Below, piece by piece: positions 17,023 to 25,938 of a stretch of 64,000 nucleotides of DNA (the stretch's first letter is position 1; the number at the start of each line of letters is the position of its first letter). Under the pieces are notes generated by a model, which worked only from the letters and a program-made list of their open reading frames with translations, did no database searches and was not told the origin of the DNA. Made by a program: the position numbers and the translations under genes. The stretch comes from Paludisphaera soli. Lineage in GTDB: Bacteria > Planctomycetota > Planctomycetia > Isosphaerales > Isosphaeraceae. The DNA lies in NCBI RefSeq assembly GCF_011064595.1, contig NZ_JAALJI010000015.1, forward strand, positions 1 through 64,000. The letters run 5' to 3'.

Positions 17023-20000
17023 CCAGACGATCCGCGAGCTGGCGATGCACCCGTCGAAGCCGACGTGGCTCGCCGAGCCCCGGGTGCGATGCTGGGCCGA
17101 CCTCTGGCGGTGGGTCGCCTCGGTGGTCCGCAAGGGGCCGACGCCGCTCTCGGAGTCGGCGGCGACCGCCGTGTTCGACCGGGCCCTCCGCGACGAGACC
17201 GCCGGCGGACGACGGGGACCGCTCGCCGCGCTGACCTCGCGCGTCGGCTACCGCCGCCGCCTCCGCCGCCGGATACGCGACTGGACGACCGCCGAACTCC
17301 ACCGCGGGCGCGACGACGATCGTCCGGTCGAGGCGGGCGACGAGCTCGCCGCCGCCGAGGCGTCGGTCTTCCGGCGCTATCGCCGCGTTTTGGCCGACCT
17401 CGACGCCGAGGACGAGGCCGGGCTGGCGGTCTGGGCGTCGCTCCGGCTTCGCGATCGGAATGGCCGGGCGTCGTCGGGCGACGGCGACCACCTCGTCTTC
17501 CTGGACTTCGAGGGCAAGTCGCCGGCCCAGTGGCGGATCCTCAAGGACGTTCTGGAGCGGCCCCGGTCGGTCGACGTCACCCTCTGCCATCAGGACGCCG
17601 CCGAACGCGCCGAGCTGTACCTGGCGACCTCGCCGACCCGCTCCCGCCTGCTGGAGCTGGGGATGACCGAATCGGTCGTCCCGTCCGACCCCCACCGCCC
17701 GGCCGGGCTTCGGGCGGTCGACGCGCTCCTGTTCGCCGCCTCGGCCCCGAGGATCGAAGCCGCCGACGGGCTGAAGATCCGGGGCGGGCCGGCCGGGATC
17801 GACCTAGGCCGGATGGTCGCGAAGGAGGTCAAGGACCTGATCGCGGGGGGGGCCGACCCGGACGAGATCCTGGTCGCCTTCCCCCGCTGGGACGACCAGG
17901 CGGAGGCCGCCTGCGAGGCGATGCGACGGGCGGGCCTGCCGGTCCACGACTCCTCGCCGAGGGCTCTCGACGTCGACCCGGCCGTCGCGGCGACGCTCCA
18001 TGCGGCGCGGATCCCGCTGGAGGATTGGGAGGCCGAGCTGGTCGTCCGGTTCCTCCGCAACGGCCAGCTCCGGCCGACCTGGGGCGGGGGCGTCGACCGC
18101 CTGGCCCTCGCCGAGGCGGCCTCGACCCTCCACGAACAGGACGTCTTCCGGGGTCGCCGGCGGCTCCTCCAGGCCCTCGAACGCGCGATCGCCCGCGGCG
18201 AGGACGCCCCCGACCCGGTCGAGCGCGAGCGCCGCCAGAAGAAGGTGAACCAGGCTCGACGCGCCCACCCGATCGTCGAGAACCTGATCGGCGCGATCGA
18301 CACGCTCAACCGACCGAGGCCCTGGGGCGGGCACGCCGCCGAGTTGCGTCGCGCGGTGGGAGACCTGGGGCTGGGCTCGCGCGACGGCCGGGCTTTGGAG
18401 ACGCTCTGGGACGCCCTGGAGGACCGCGCCGAGGTGTTCGACCGCCTGGGCCGCGGCGCCGTCGAGGTCCCCTGGGAGGAGTTCGTCCATGAGCTGACGG
18501 ACATCGCCGCCGAGACCTGCCTCCCCAGGCCGCCCGCCCCGGCCGGATCGATCCGCACGGCGCTGGCGGACGATCTGGCGGGCTGCCGCGCGGGCCGGGT
18601 CCTGCTGGTCGGCCTGGTCGAGGGGAGCTTCCCGAGGCGGCCCGCCGTGCAACGGTTCCTGGAGCTGAAGCCCGGCGAGGAGCCGCCCCCGGCCGCCCGC
18701 CGGGCCTACGCGGCCGAGACGCTCCGCTTCCTCCGCGCGATCGGCGCGGCCGATCGCGGAGCCTACCTGTTCTATCCGACGACCGACGCCAAGGGTCAGC
18801 CGCTGCTCCGGGCCGGGTTCCTCGACGACCTGCTGGGGGCGCTCTCGTCCGCGGCCGAGTCGGCCTGCCACGTCGCGCACGCCCGGTTCCACCCCGCGCT
18901 GCTCGACCGCGAGGACCTGGCCGTCGCGCCGGCGGACGCCCGGGTCCTGGCCGCGGCCCTCGCCGGCGAGAAGGGCCGCCCGGGCCGCCTCCGCGCCCTG
19001 GCTCGCGACCCGGCCCACCGCGCGGCCCTCGCCGGGACTGCGGCCGCCCTCGCGGCGCTGGAGCTACGCCGCCGAGGCCTCCCCTTCGGCGCGTTTGAGG
19101 GGATGCTCGACGACGCCGAGGCCCGCGCGCGGCTCGCCCGCGACTTCGACGGCGTCGCGCACACCTTCAGCCCCAGCCAGCTGGAGACCTACCTGGGCTG
19201 CCCCTTCCAGTTCTTCAGCCGGCACGTCCTCCACCTGGAGCCGATCGCCGAGCATCACGAGCTGGACGAGGACGCCACCGACCGCGGCAGCCGCCTGCAC
19301 GACATCCTGGAGGAGTTCGAACGCCGACGCGCCGAGGCCGGGCCCGACGCCGACGACCGGCCGCTGCTGATCGCGGCCGTCGACAAGGTCCTGCATCATG
19401 AGGTGTCCGAGCTGAGCGAGCTGGAGCTGGGCCTCCGCTTGATCGAGCAAGGTCAGGTCAATCGGATCATCGACCAGTACGCCCAGCATCGCTCCGAATA
19501 CATGTCGCAGGTCAACGCCGCCACGCCCCGGATGTTCGAGTTCAGCTTCGGCGAGCCCGAGAGCGAACACCCGCTGTTCGAGCTGGCGCTCGGTGCCGAG
19601 GTGGTCCGCCTGAAAGGCCGGATCGATCGCATCGACTTCGCCGACAAGGACGACGGGCCGGGACGGTTCCGGATCATCGACTACAAGAGCGGAAATCCCC
19701 CCGCCGCCAAGGACGTGAAGGAAGGCCGCATGCTCCAGCTGCCCCTCTACGCGATGGCCGTCGAGCGGCTCCTCTACCAGCGCGGCGAGGCCGAACTGCT
19801 GGACGTCGGCTACTGGGGCCTGAAGGACAAGGGCTACCGACCGATCGTGTTCGAACAATGGCGCGAGGTCCGCGAGGCCCTGGTCGAGCGGGTCTTCGCG
19901 ATCGTCCACCGCCTCCGCGCCGGCGCCTTCCCGGTCGCCCCCCGCAAGGAAGGCTGCGAGTCCTACTGCGAATACCGGAGCGTCTGCCGCATCCGCCAGG

Positions 20001-20113
20001 TCCGCGCCGCCGAGAAGTCGACCGGGCTTGACGAGAAGGTCGAGGTTTCGGCCGACCGGACCCTGGGCGGACGGCCGGCGAAGGCCCCGAGATCGAAGGC
20101 GGCGCGGCCATGA
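16901..20113 (+). CDS. addB: AddB-like PD-(D/E)XK nuclease subunit
   Basis: Large subunit of an AddAB-type helicase-nuclease for double-strand break repair. The C-terminal RecB-type nuclease is intact: a GRIDRID segment, then FRIIDYKSG (Asp and Lys of the active site near residue 925) and QLPLYAMAVE. Four cysteines fit an AddB iron-sulfur cluster: one in YLGCPFQFFSRH (about residue 766) and CESYCEYRSVC near 1018-1028. The N-terminal helicase-like part has no working Walker A (WTGPPGASMRERL in its place), which is also known in AddB proteins. The proposed start is TTG 16901, nine bases after GGGGGAGGGAG, inside uppP. ATG 16946 is the alternative. The stop overlaps the addA start (ATGA). Confidence 0.82.
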   Translation: MTPHRTLWTGPPGASMRERLLQLDPSLRAARWIVPTPLCRDQTIRELAMHPSKPTWLAEPRVRCWADLWRWVASVVRKGPTPLSESAATAVFDRALRDETAGGRRGPLAALTSRVGYRRRLRRRIRDWTTAELHRGRDDDRPVEAGDELAAAEASVFRRYRRVLADLDAEDEAGLAVWASLRLRDRNGRASSGDGDHLVFLDFEGKSPAQWRILKDVLERPRSVDVTLCHQDAAERAELYLATSPTRSRLLELGMTESVVPSDPHRPAGLRAVDALLFAASAPRIEAADGLKIRGGPAGIDLGRMVAKEVKDLIAGGADPDEILVAFPRWDDQAEAACEAMRRAGLPVHDSSPRALDVDPAVAATLHAARIPLEDWEAELVVRFLRNGQLRPTWGGGVDRLALAEAASTLHEQDVFRGRRRLLQALERAIARGEDAPDPVERERRQKKVNQARRAHPIVENLIGAIDTLNRPRPWGGHAAELRRAVGDLGLGSRDGRALETLWDALEDRAEVFDRLGRGAVEVPWEEFVHELTDIAAETCLPRPPAPAGSIRTALADDLAGCRAGRVLLVGLVEGSFPRRPAVQRFLELKPGEEPPPAARRAYAAETLRFLRAIGAADRGAYLFYPTTDAKGQPLLRAGFLDDLLGALSSAAESACHVAHARFHPALLDREDLAVAPADARVLAAALAGEKGRPGRLRALARDPAHRAALAGTAAALAALELRRRGLPFGAFEGMLDDAEARARLARDFDGVAHTFSPSQLETYLGCPFQFFSRHVLHLEPIAEHHELDEDATDRGSRLHDILEEFERRRAEAGPDADDRPLLIAAVDKVLHHEVSELSELELGLRLIEQGQVNRIIDQYAQHRSEYMSQVNAATPRMFEFSFGEPESEHPLFELALGAEVVRLKGRIDRIDFADKDDGPGRFRIIDYKSGNPPAAKDVKEGRMLQLPLYAMAVERLLYQRGEAELLDVGYWGLKDKGYRPIVFEQWREVREALVERVFAIVHRLRAGAFPVAPRKEGCESYCEYRSVCRIRQVRAAEKSTGLDEKVEVSADRTLGGRPAKAPRSKAARP

Positions 20114-23100
20114 GCGGCGACGACCGGGTCACATTCACGCGCGAGCAGCAGGGGCCGCTCCAGGCCCGGGGCGTGAGCGTGGCGCTCGCGGCCGGCGCGG
20201 GCTGCGGCAAGACCACCGTCCTGACCGAGCGGTTCCTCCGCGAGATCGACGGCGCCGAGGGCCGCGCCCTGCGGTCGCTGGCCGTGATGACGTTCACCGA
20301 CAAGGCCGCTCGGGAGCTTCGCCAGCGGATTCGCGCCCGCTGCCGCGCCCGGCTCGCCTCCGGGACCGACCCGGAATGGTGGACGACGGTCCTCCGCGCC
20401 CTGGAAGCCGCGCCGATCGGCACCTTCCACGAGTTCTGCGGCCGGGTGCTGCGAGGCCGCGCCGAGGCCCTGGCGGTCGACCCCGAGTTCGTGGTGCTGG
20501 ACGACGTGGTCGCCTCCGCGCTCCGCGAGCAGGCCGTGGGCGCCGCCGTCCGCCGGCTGCTGGCGGATCGCGATCCGGACCTGCTCGACCTGGCCGTGCC
20601 GCACACCCTGCGCGGGCTCCGCGCCATGCTCGAATCGGCGCTCGCCGCCCGCACGGCCGACGAGATCGCCCCGTACTGCGACCTGGAGCCCGGGGAGGTC
20701 GTCGCACGCTGGCGAGACGCCTGGAAGGCCCGCGCCCGCCCCGCGATCCTGGCGCGGCTCGCCCCCACCGCCCGCGCCTGCCGCCGCGTGCTGGAGCCGC
20801 TGTCCGACGTCGGCCCCAAGCTCGCGCAGCTCCGGGGCGAGGTCCTGGAGGCCCTGGCGGCCGTCGAGGAGCCCGGCTGCCGCGACGACGACCTGGAGCG
20901 GCTCCGCGAGGCGGCCAAGGTCGCCGGCCTCCGGGGCAAGAACGACTGGCCCGACGCCGACGTGAAGGAGCGGGTCGGGAACGCCTTCAAGGACCTGCGC
21001 GGCAAGATCGACGACGCTCGCAAGAAGCTCGCCTGGGACGACGCCGTCACCCTGGAGTCGGCCGCCGAGACCGGCCGGTTCGCCCGGGTCTTGCGCTGGG
21101 CCCGCGGCGAGTACGACGCCCTCAAGGCCCGACGCCGCGGCCTCGACTTCGCCGACCTGATCGTCCTCACCCGCGACGCGCTCCGCGAACTGGCGGCGGC
21201 CGCCCCGCGCCCGGGCCGCCTCGGCGAACTGGAGCTGGAGATCGACCCCGACGACGGCCCGCAGGTCGAGGCGTCGGCGATCGATTTCGTCCTGGTGGAC
21301 GAGTTCCAGGACACCGACCAGGTCCAGAGCGACGTGCTCCGCCTGCTGGGCCGCGAGGGCTTCCTGGGGGGCCGGATGTTCGTGGTGGGCGACGCGAAGC
21401 AGTCGATCTACCGCTTCCGAGGGGCGGAGCCGGCCATCTTCGGCCGCTGGCGGGACGAGTTTCCCGAGCCCGGCCGGCTGCGGCTCTCGGAGAATTTCCG
21501 CACCGTCCCGCGCATCCTCGACTTCGTCAACGCCCTGTTCGCCGACTCGTTCGCCGACCCCCTGGCCGAGGCCGCCGACCCCCTGGCCGTGCGCCTGGCC
21601 CCCGCGCGCGAGGACCACGCAGACGGGCCCGCCGTCCACTTCTTTTGGGTCGAGCCCCTCGCGCCCGAGGAGGGCGACGACATCGACGCCGAGTCGCCCG
21701 CGTCCCGCCCCTCGGCCCGCGACGGCCGGATCCGCGAGGCCGACGCCCTGGCCCGCTGGCTCCGCCGCCGGCTCGACGACGGCTGGATGATCGTCGACCG
21801 CAAGACCCGCAAGACGCGACGCGCCCACGCCGGCGACGTGGCGCTCCTGCTCCGCGCCATGACCGACGTCTGGCCTTATGAGACGGCGCTGGCCGACCAG
21901 GGGTTCGAGTACCACACGATCGGCGGCTCGGCGTTCTACTCGCAGCAGGAGATCCTCGACGTCGTCAACCTGCTCTCGGTCGTCGAGGACCCACTCGACG
22001 AGGTGGCCCTGGCCGGCTGCCTGCGGAGCCCGTTCTTCGCCCTGAGCGACGAGGGCCTGTTCTGGCTGGCGAAGGCCGGCGGCCTGAGCCGCGGCCTGGA
22101 ACGCGCGGCCGACGTCCCCGGACTCTCCGACCGCGACCGCGACCAGGCCGGCCGCGCCCGATCGCTCCTGGAGCGTTGGCGGGGCCTCAAGGACCACGTC
22201 CCGATGGCCGAGCTTCTGGCGACGGCGCTGGACGAGTCGGGCTTCGAGGCGGCCTTGACCTGCGAGTTCCTCGGCGCGCGGAAGCTCGCCAACGTCCGCA
22301 AGCTGGTGGAGACGGCGCGCGGGTTCGACCGCCGGGGGGGCTTCGGCCTGGCGGACTTCGTCGGCCGGCTGCGGGCCTTCGCCGACGACCCGCCGCGCGA
22401 GGAGCAGGCGACGACGACCGAGGAGGACAGCCCGAGCGTCCGCATCATGACCGTCCACCAGGCCAAGGGCCTGGAGTTCCCCATCGTGATCCTGCCCGAC
22501 CTGAACAAGGACGCCGGCCTCAAGACCGGCTCGCTGGGCTTCGACCGTGAGTTGGGGCCGGTCCTCAAGCCCCGCCCGGCGCCGACCGACCTCGATCCCG
22601 ACCTGCCGGGGAGCGGCGAGAGCCTGGGCTGGCTCGCGTACCGGGCGGTCGAGGAGCGCGAGGAGCGTGAGGAGGCCCTGCGGCTGTTCTACGTCGCCGC
22701 CACCCGGGCCCGCGACGACCTCGTGCTCTCGGCCGGCTTCGGCAAGCCGCTCGACGAGGTCGCCGCCTCGGTCGCCAAGCTCTCCCCCGCGCTCAACCTG
22801 CTGTGGGAGCGTTTCGACGGGCGGACCGGTCGCTGCCTGGCACCCCTGCCCGAGGACTGGCCCGCCCCCGAAATCCACGTCGTCGACGTCGCGGCGATCC
22901 CGATGGGCGAGGACTCCACCGAACGCCGCGCGCGCACCAAGCTGCCGGAGATCATCTCCGCCATCCTCGACGCCCCTCGCGAGTCGGCCCTCGCGACGCC
23001 CCCCCCGCCCTCGCCTCGCTTCCTCGACCTGGAGACGCCCCGGCTGGCGGATTCGCGGACGGCCCGGCTCGGCGAGCTGATCCGTGCGGCGGCCGTCGAC

Positions 23101-23580
23101 CCCGAGCTGGTCGCCGGCGCGGAGCCCGGGGAGGTCGCGGCCCGGCTGGGGAGCCGACGCACGCCCGCCGCGAACGCCTCGCTGCGGACAGAGGCCGTCG
23201 CCTGGCTCCGCGCCTGGGTCGCCAGCCCCTTCTTCGCCCGGCTCCGCACCGCGCCCCCGCCCGGCGTCCGCCCCGGCGAGGCCTGGATCCTCCAGGGCGC
23301 GACCACCGTCGTCGGCTCGTGCGACGCCCTCGTCCGGGGCGACGACGGCCGCTGGCGCCCGCTCACGTTCCTCGCCCCCGGCGAGCCCGAAGCCTGGGGC
23401 CGCCTCCGCGGCTCGATGGCGATCACGGCCCTCGACCGCAAGGGGCTCGGCCCCCTCGGCCCCTCGTGGCTGATCCGAACGGCCCCAGACGGCTCGCTCA
23501 AGGTCGAACGCCGCGACCCCATCGACGACGCCGAGCGCGACCGCCTCGCCCGCCTCTGGCAAGCCGTCGAGACAGGCTGA
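20110..23580 (+). CDS. addA: AddA-like UvrD/Rep-family helicase
   Basis: SF1A helicase subunit, 1156 residues. Motifs are in order: Walker A AAGAGCGKTTVLTERF (about 27-42), Ia MTFTDKAARELRQRI, Walker B VDEFQDTDQVQ (about 396), GDAKQSIYRFRGAE (about 425), TVHQAKGLEFPIVILPDL (about 780) and LFYVAATRARDDLVL (about 858). The C-terminal 300 residues should hold a nuclease in a full AddA. A remnant-like segment (VVGSCDALVRGDDGRWRPLTFL, about 1067) keeps a GxxDxL-like Asp but lacks the D-Y-K core and the QLxxY motif. Translationally coupled to addB by a four-base overlap, so the two form one complex. Confidence 0.88.
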   Translation: MSGDDRVTFTREQQGPLQARGVSVALAAGAGCGKTTVLTERFLREIDGAEGRALRSLAVMTFTDKAARELRQRIRARCRARLASGTDPEWWTTVLRALEAAPIGTFHEFCGRVLRGRAEALAVDPEFVVLDDVVASALREQAVGAAVRRLLADRDPDLLDLAVPHTLRGLRAMLESALAARTADEIAPYCDLEPGEVVARWRDAWKARARPAILARLAPTARACRRVLEPLSDVGPKLAQLRGEVLEALAAVEEPGCRDDDLERLREAAKVAGLRGKNDWPDADVKERVGNAFKDLRGKIDDARKKLAWDDAVTLESAAETGRFARVLRWARGEYDALKARRRGLDFADLIVLTRDALRELAAAAPRPGRLGELELEIDPDDGPQVEASAIDFVLVDEFQDTDQVQSDVLRLLGREGFLGGRMFVVGDAKQSIYRFRGAEPAIFGRWRDEFPEPGRLRLSENFRTVPRILDFVNALFADSFADPLAEAADPLAVRLAPAREDHADGPAVHFFWVEPLAPEEGDDIDAESPASRPSARDGRIREADALARWLRRRLDDGWMIVDRKTRKTRRAHAGDVALLLRAMTDVWPYETALADQGFEYHTIGGSAFYSQQEILDVVNLLSVVEDPLDEVALAGCLRSPFFALSDEGLFWLAKAGGLSRGLERAADVPGLSDRDRDQAGRARSLLERWRGLKDHVPMAELLATALDESGFEAALTCEFLGARKLANVRKLVETARGFDRRGGFGLADFVGRLRAFADDPPREEQATTTEEDSPSVRIMTVHQAKGLEFPIVILPDLNKDAGLKTGSLGFDRELGPVLKPRPAPTDLDPDLPGSGESLGWLAYRAVEEREEREEALRLFYVAATRARDDLVLSAGFGKPLDEVAASVAKLSPALNLLWERFDGRTGRCLAPLPEDWPAPEIHVVDVAAIPMGEDSTERRARTKLPEIISAILDAPRESALATPPPPSPRFLDLETPRLADSRTARLGELIRAAAVDPELVAGAEPGEVAARLGSRRTPAANASLRTEAVAWLRAWVASPFFARLRTAPPPGVRPGEAWILQGATTVVGSCDALVRGDDGRWRPLTFLAPGEPEAWGRLRGSMAITALDRKGLGPLGPSWLIRTAPDGSLKVERRDPIDDAERDRLARLWQAVETG

Positions 23581-23637
23581 AATCTCCACCCCTCCCCCCG
23601 CCCGGGAAGGCGCTCGATCGTCGGTCGAAGCGGATCG

Positions 23638-25662
23638 TTACTTCGTCGTCGTCGCGTCGGCCCCGGCCGATGCGGCGGCGAGGCGGGAGGACTCGCGGCG
23701 GGCATAATCGCGCCACCGGCGCTCGAGGTCGTCGAGGCCGGCGATGCGGTAGGTGCCGCGGAGGGCGGCGTCGGGGCCGGACTGCTGGGCGTCCTTGAGG
23801 AAGGCGACGAACTGGGCGGGGGTCCCCTCGGCCATCAGGAATTGCGTCAGGGAGACGCTCTGGGCGTAGTAGAGGCTCCAGTCCTTCGACTCGGGGTAGT
23901 CGATCGCCATCAACTTGCCGAGCTGGAAGACCCGATTCTCGGCGAGCGGGGCGTTCAGCTCGGCGGCGCGGGACACCTGCTCGGAGGTCGGCTCGGCGAG
24001 GACGGCCATCCCTTCGTCGGCCCATCGGGGGATCTGCTGGTCGGCGAAGACGTCGGCGAGGACGACGTGGGTGACCTCGTGCGGCAGGATGGCCGAGATG
24101 ACCTGCGGGTGGTCCGCCCTCAGGTTGACGCGGCGGGCGACCACCTGGCCGCCGCCGATCCCCATCGTCGAGAAGCCGGGCGAGGTCTCCGGCTGGCCGG
24201 TCATGCGGGCGAAGTCGGCCGCCGTGGGATAGAGGTAGACGTCGCATCGGGGCGACCACGCCCCCCGCGCCGCCGGGCTCCCCCAGCGCTTCCCCTGCGA
24301 GGCCCGCACGGCCTCGCAGGCCTCGGCCGCCTTCGCGGCCAGCGCCGAGTCGGTGTGGAAGATCCGGAAGCTCGCCGTCTCCTGGACTTGCCAGGCCACG
24401 GGCGACGCCCCATTCGCGGCGGCCGCCGGCGCGGGCGCGGGTTCCGCCGACGCCTGGGGCCCGTCGAGCGGCGGAGTCGGCTCGGGGGCGGGCAGCCCGT
24501 CGGCCGGGGACGGGTCGTCGGCGGCGGGTGGAAGGTCCAGCACCTGCGCCGCGGCGGCCTTGCGGGCCTGGGGGTCGACGGCCGGGCGTCGCCTCGGGGC
24601 GGGCGACGGCGCGCGGGCCGGCTCGGCCTCCACCTCGGGTTCGTTCTCGTCGGGCGAGGCGCCCCGGACGGCCAGGTTCGCCCCCTTTCCGCTCACCGGC
24701 CGCTCGCCGTTGCGGGCCGCGGCGACGCGGTCCTTGAGATACTCGCCGTACCAGTTGCCGGGAGTCAGGCGCTGGACGCTGTCGATCTCGCGCTCGATGA
24801 GGTCCCACTCCTGGTTCGACTTCGGGCCGGCGTTGATCCGGGCGACGACCGCCGCCCAGCGGCAGTAGGCCCAGACCTTGTTGCGGGCGGCGGGGAGCTG
24901 GCCCTTGCGGGCGAGGACCGCGTAGAGCTTCCCGGCCTGGTCGTACTGCTTCTTGTTGAAAAGGGCGTCGGCCTCGGCCAGGCCCCCTTCGGCCGGGGCG
25001 GCGGCGGCCGGCGAGGCTTCGGGACGGGACTCGGGGACGGCGACGGCGGCGGCCCGGCCCACGCGGTCGTCGCGCGTTCCGGGAGGAGGAGCGGCCTTCG
25101 TCGACGACGGGGCCGGTACCGGCAAGGGCTCGGGCTCCGCGGCGGGCGCGAGGGCCGGACCGCCGAGCGGCGGCAGCTCCGTGGTCTCCTCGGCGAGGGC
25201 CGGCGCGGGGGCCGGAGTCGGCGCGGCCTCGACGTGCGGGATCGAGACCCGCTCGGCGGGCGCGGGGGCGGGTGCGGGTGCGGGTGCGGGGGCCGGCGCG
25301 GGAGCCGAGACCGCGGCCGGCGGGGGCGACTTGTCGGGCGCGGGGGCCGGGTTGGGGGCGGTCGCCGGCGCGGGGGAGGCGTCATCCAGGATGGCGAGGT
25401 CGTCCTCGTAGGAGGCGGCGTCCTGGGAGGCGCCCGCGGCCTTGGCGTCGCGGATCAGGCCCTGGTAGGTCTCCTTGAGGAGATCGACGAGGGCCTTGCG
25501 GTCGTCGGCCCTCGCGGAGCCGAGAGCCTCTTCGAGCACCCCGGCGGCGGCCTTCAGGTCCTTGCCCGCGATCAGCCGCCGCGCCTGGTCGATGGCGTCG
25601 CCGGCGAGGGCGGCCGGCGCGACCGCCGCGGCCAACAGGAGGGTCCAGAATGCCTGGCGCAT
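23638..25662 (-). CDS. Exported gluzincin-type metallopeptidase with Pro/Ala linker
   Basis: A 674-residue secreted protein with signal peptide (FWTLLLAAAVAPAALAG). Residues 20-90 are helical. A Pro/Ala-rich disordered linker with an AP dipeptide run covers about 95-230, a tetratricopeptide-like helical module follows at about 230-315, then a second linker. The C-terminus is a peptidase-MA-like domain: ILPHEVTHVVLADVFADQQIP, with the HEVTH zinc motif near 528-532, and WADEGMAVLAE, whose Glu would be the third ligand near 547. A cell-wall- or surface-associated protease is likely; the substrate is unknown. The gene is convergent with addA and divergent from the TPR gene. Confidence 0.8.
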   Translation of the reverse strand: MRQAFWTLLLAAAVAPAALAGDAIDQARRLIAGKDLKAAAGVLEEALGSARADDRKALVDLLKETYQGLIRDAKAAGASQDAASYEDDLAILDDASPAPATAPNPAPAPDKSPPPAAVSAPAPAPAPAPAPAPAPAERVSIPHVEAAPTPAPAPALAEETTELPPLGGPALAPAAEPEPLPVPAPSSTKAAPPPGTRDDRVGRAAAVAVPESRPEASPAAAAPAEGGLAEADALFNKKQYDQAGKLYAVLARKGQLPAARNKVWAYCRWAAVVARINAGPKSNQEWDLIEREIDSVQRLTPGNWYGEYLKDRVAAARNGERPVSGKGANLAVRGASPDENEPEVEAEPARAPSPAPRRRPAVDPQARKAAAAQVLDLPPAADDPSPADGLPAPEPTPPLDGPQASAEPAPAPAAAANGASPVAWQVQETASFRIFHTDSALAAKAAEACEAVRASQGKRWGSPAARGAWSPRCDVYLYPTAADFARMTGQPETSPGFSTMGIGGGQVVARRVNLRADHPQVISAILPHEVTHVVLADVFADQQIPRWADEGMAVLAEPTSEQVSRAAELNAPLAENRVFQLGKLMAIDYPESKDWSLYYAQSVSLTQFLMAEGTPAQFVAFLKDAQQSGPDAALRGTYRIAGLDDLERRWRDYARRESSRLAAASAGADATTTK
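25258..25305 (-). repeat. Short tandem repeat encoding an Ala-Pro run
   Basis: A run of GGCGCG/GGTGCG hexamers encodes about eight consecutive Ala-Pro dipeptides in the linker of the metallopeptidase. Such hexamer arrays can change length by slippage without breaking the frame. Confidence 0.7.
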
Positions 25663-25938
25663 GACGTCCGTGTCCTGCTTGGGGTGCGTTCCGATCGTGG
25701 GGGCGGCCGGGCGAGTCCTTGCGGCCTGGTGCGGAGCGGGCCCGCTCGCCCAGGGGTCCGGGTCGAGAGGTCCGGCGGAGTATCGTCGGAATCGGCGATC
25801 CCGTCAACGGGAACCGCACGGCCTCGGCGCCCGCCGGCTCGACGATTCTCCCCGGGGGTGGACTTGCGAGCGCGTCCCGGATCTGGACATGATCGGTATC
25901 AGCGAACCCCCATCGAAAACAGGCAGGCGAGGCGGATC

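Noticed and set aside
13463-23580. DNA repair or defence island
   Set aside because: AddAB, AAG and UvrA-like genes are scattered among housekeeping genes with no nuclease/methylase, retron, or abortive-infection partner.
19963-23589. 1208-codon antisense open frame opposite addB/addA
   Set aside because: It mirrors the GC-rich third positions of the sense genes, is rich in Arg/Gly/Ala without motifs, and the sense strand has complete helicase motifs.
25258-25305. Possible CRISPR-like repeat
   Set aside because: It is a hexamer run in frame with a protein linker, without spacers.
23842-25938. Upstream extension of the TPR frame over the metallopeptidase gene
   Set aside because: The extension is low-complexity Gly/Arg/Val sequence antisense to a gene with a signal peptide and HEVTH motif. 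The TPR protein has a good internal start at 25939.
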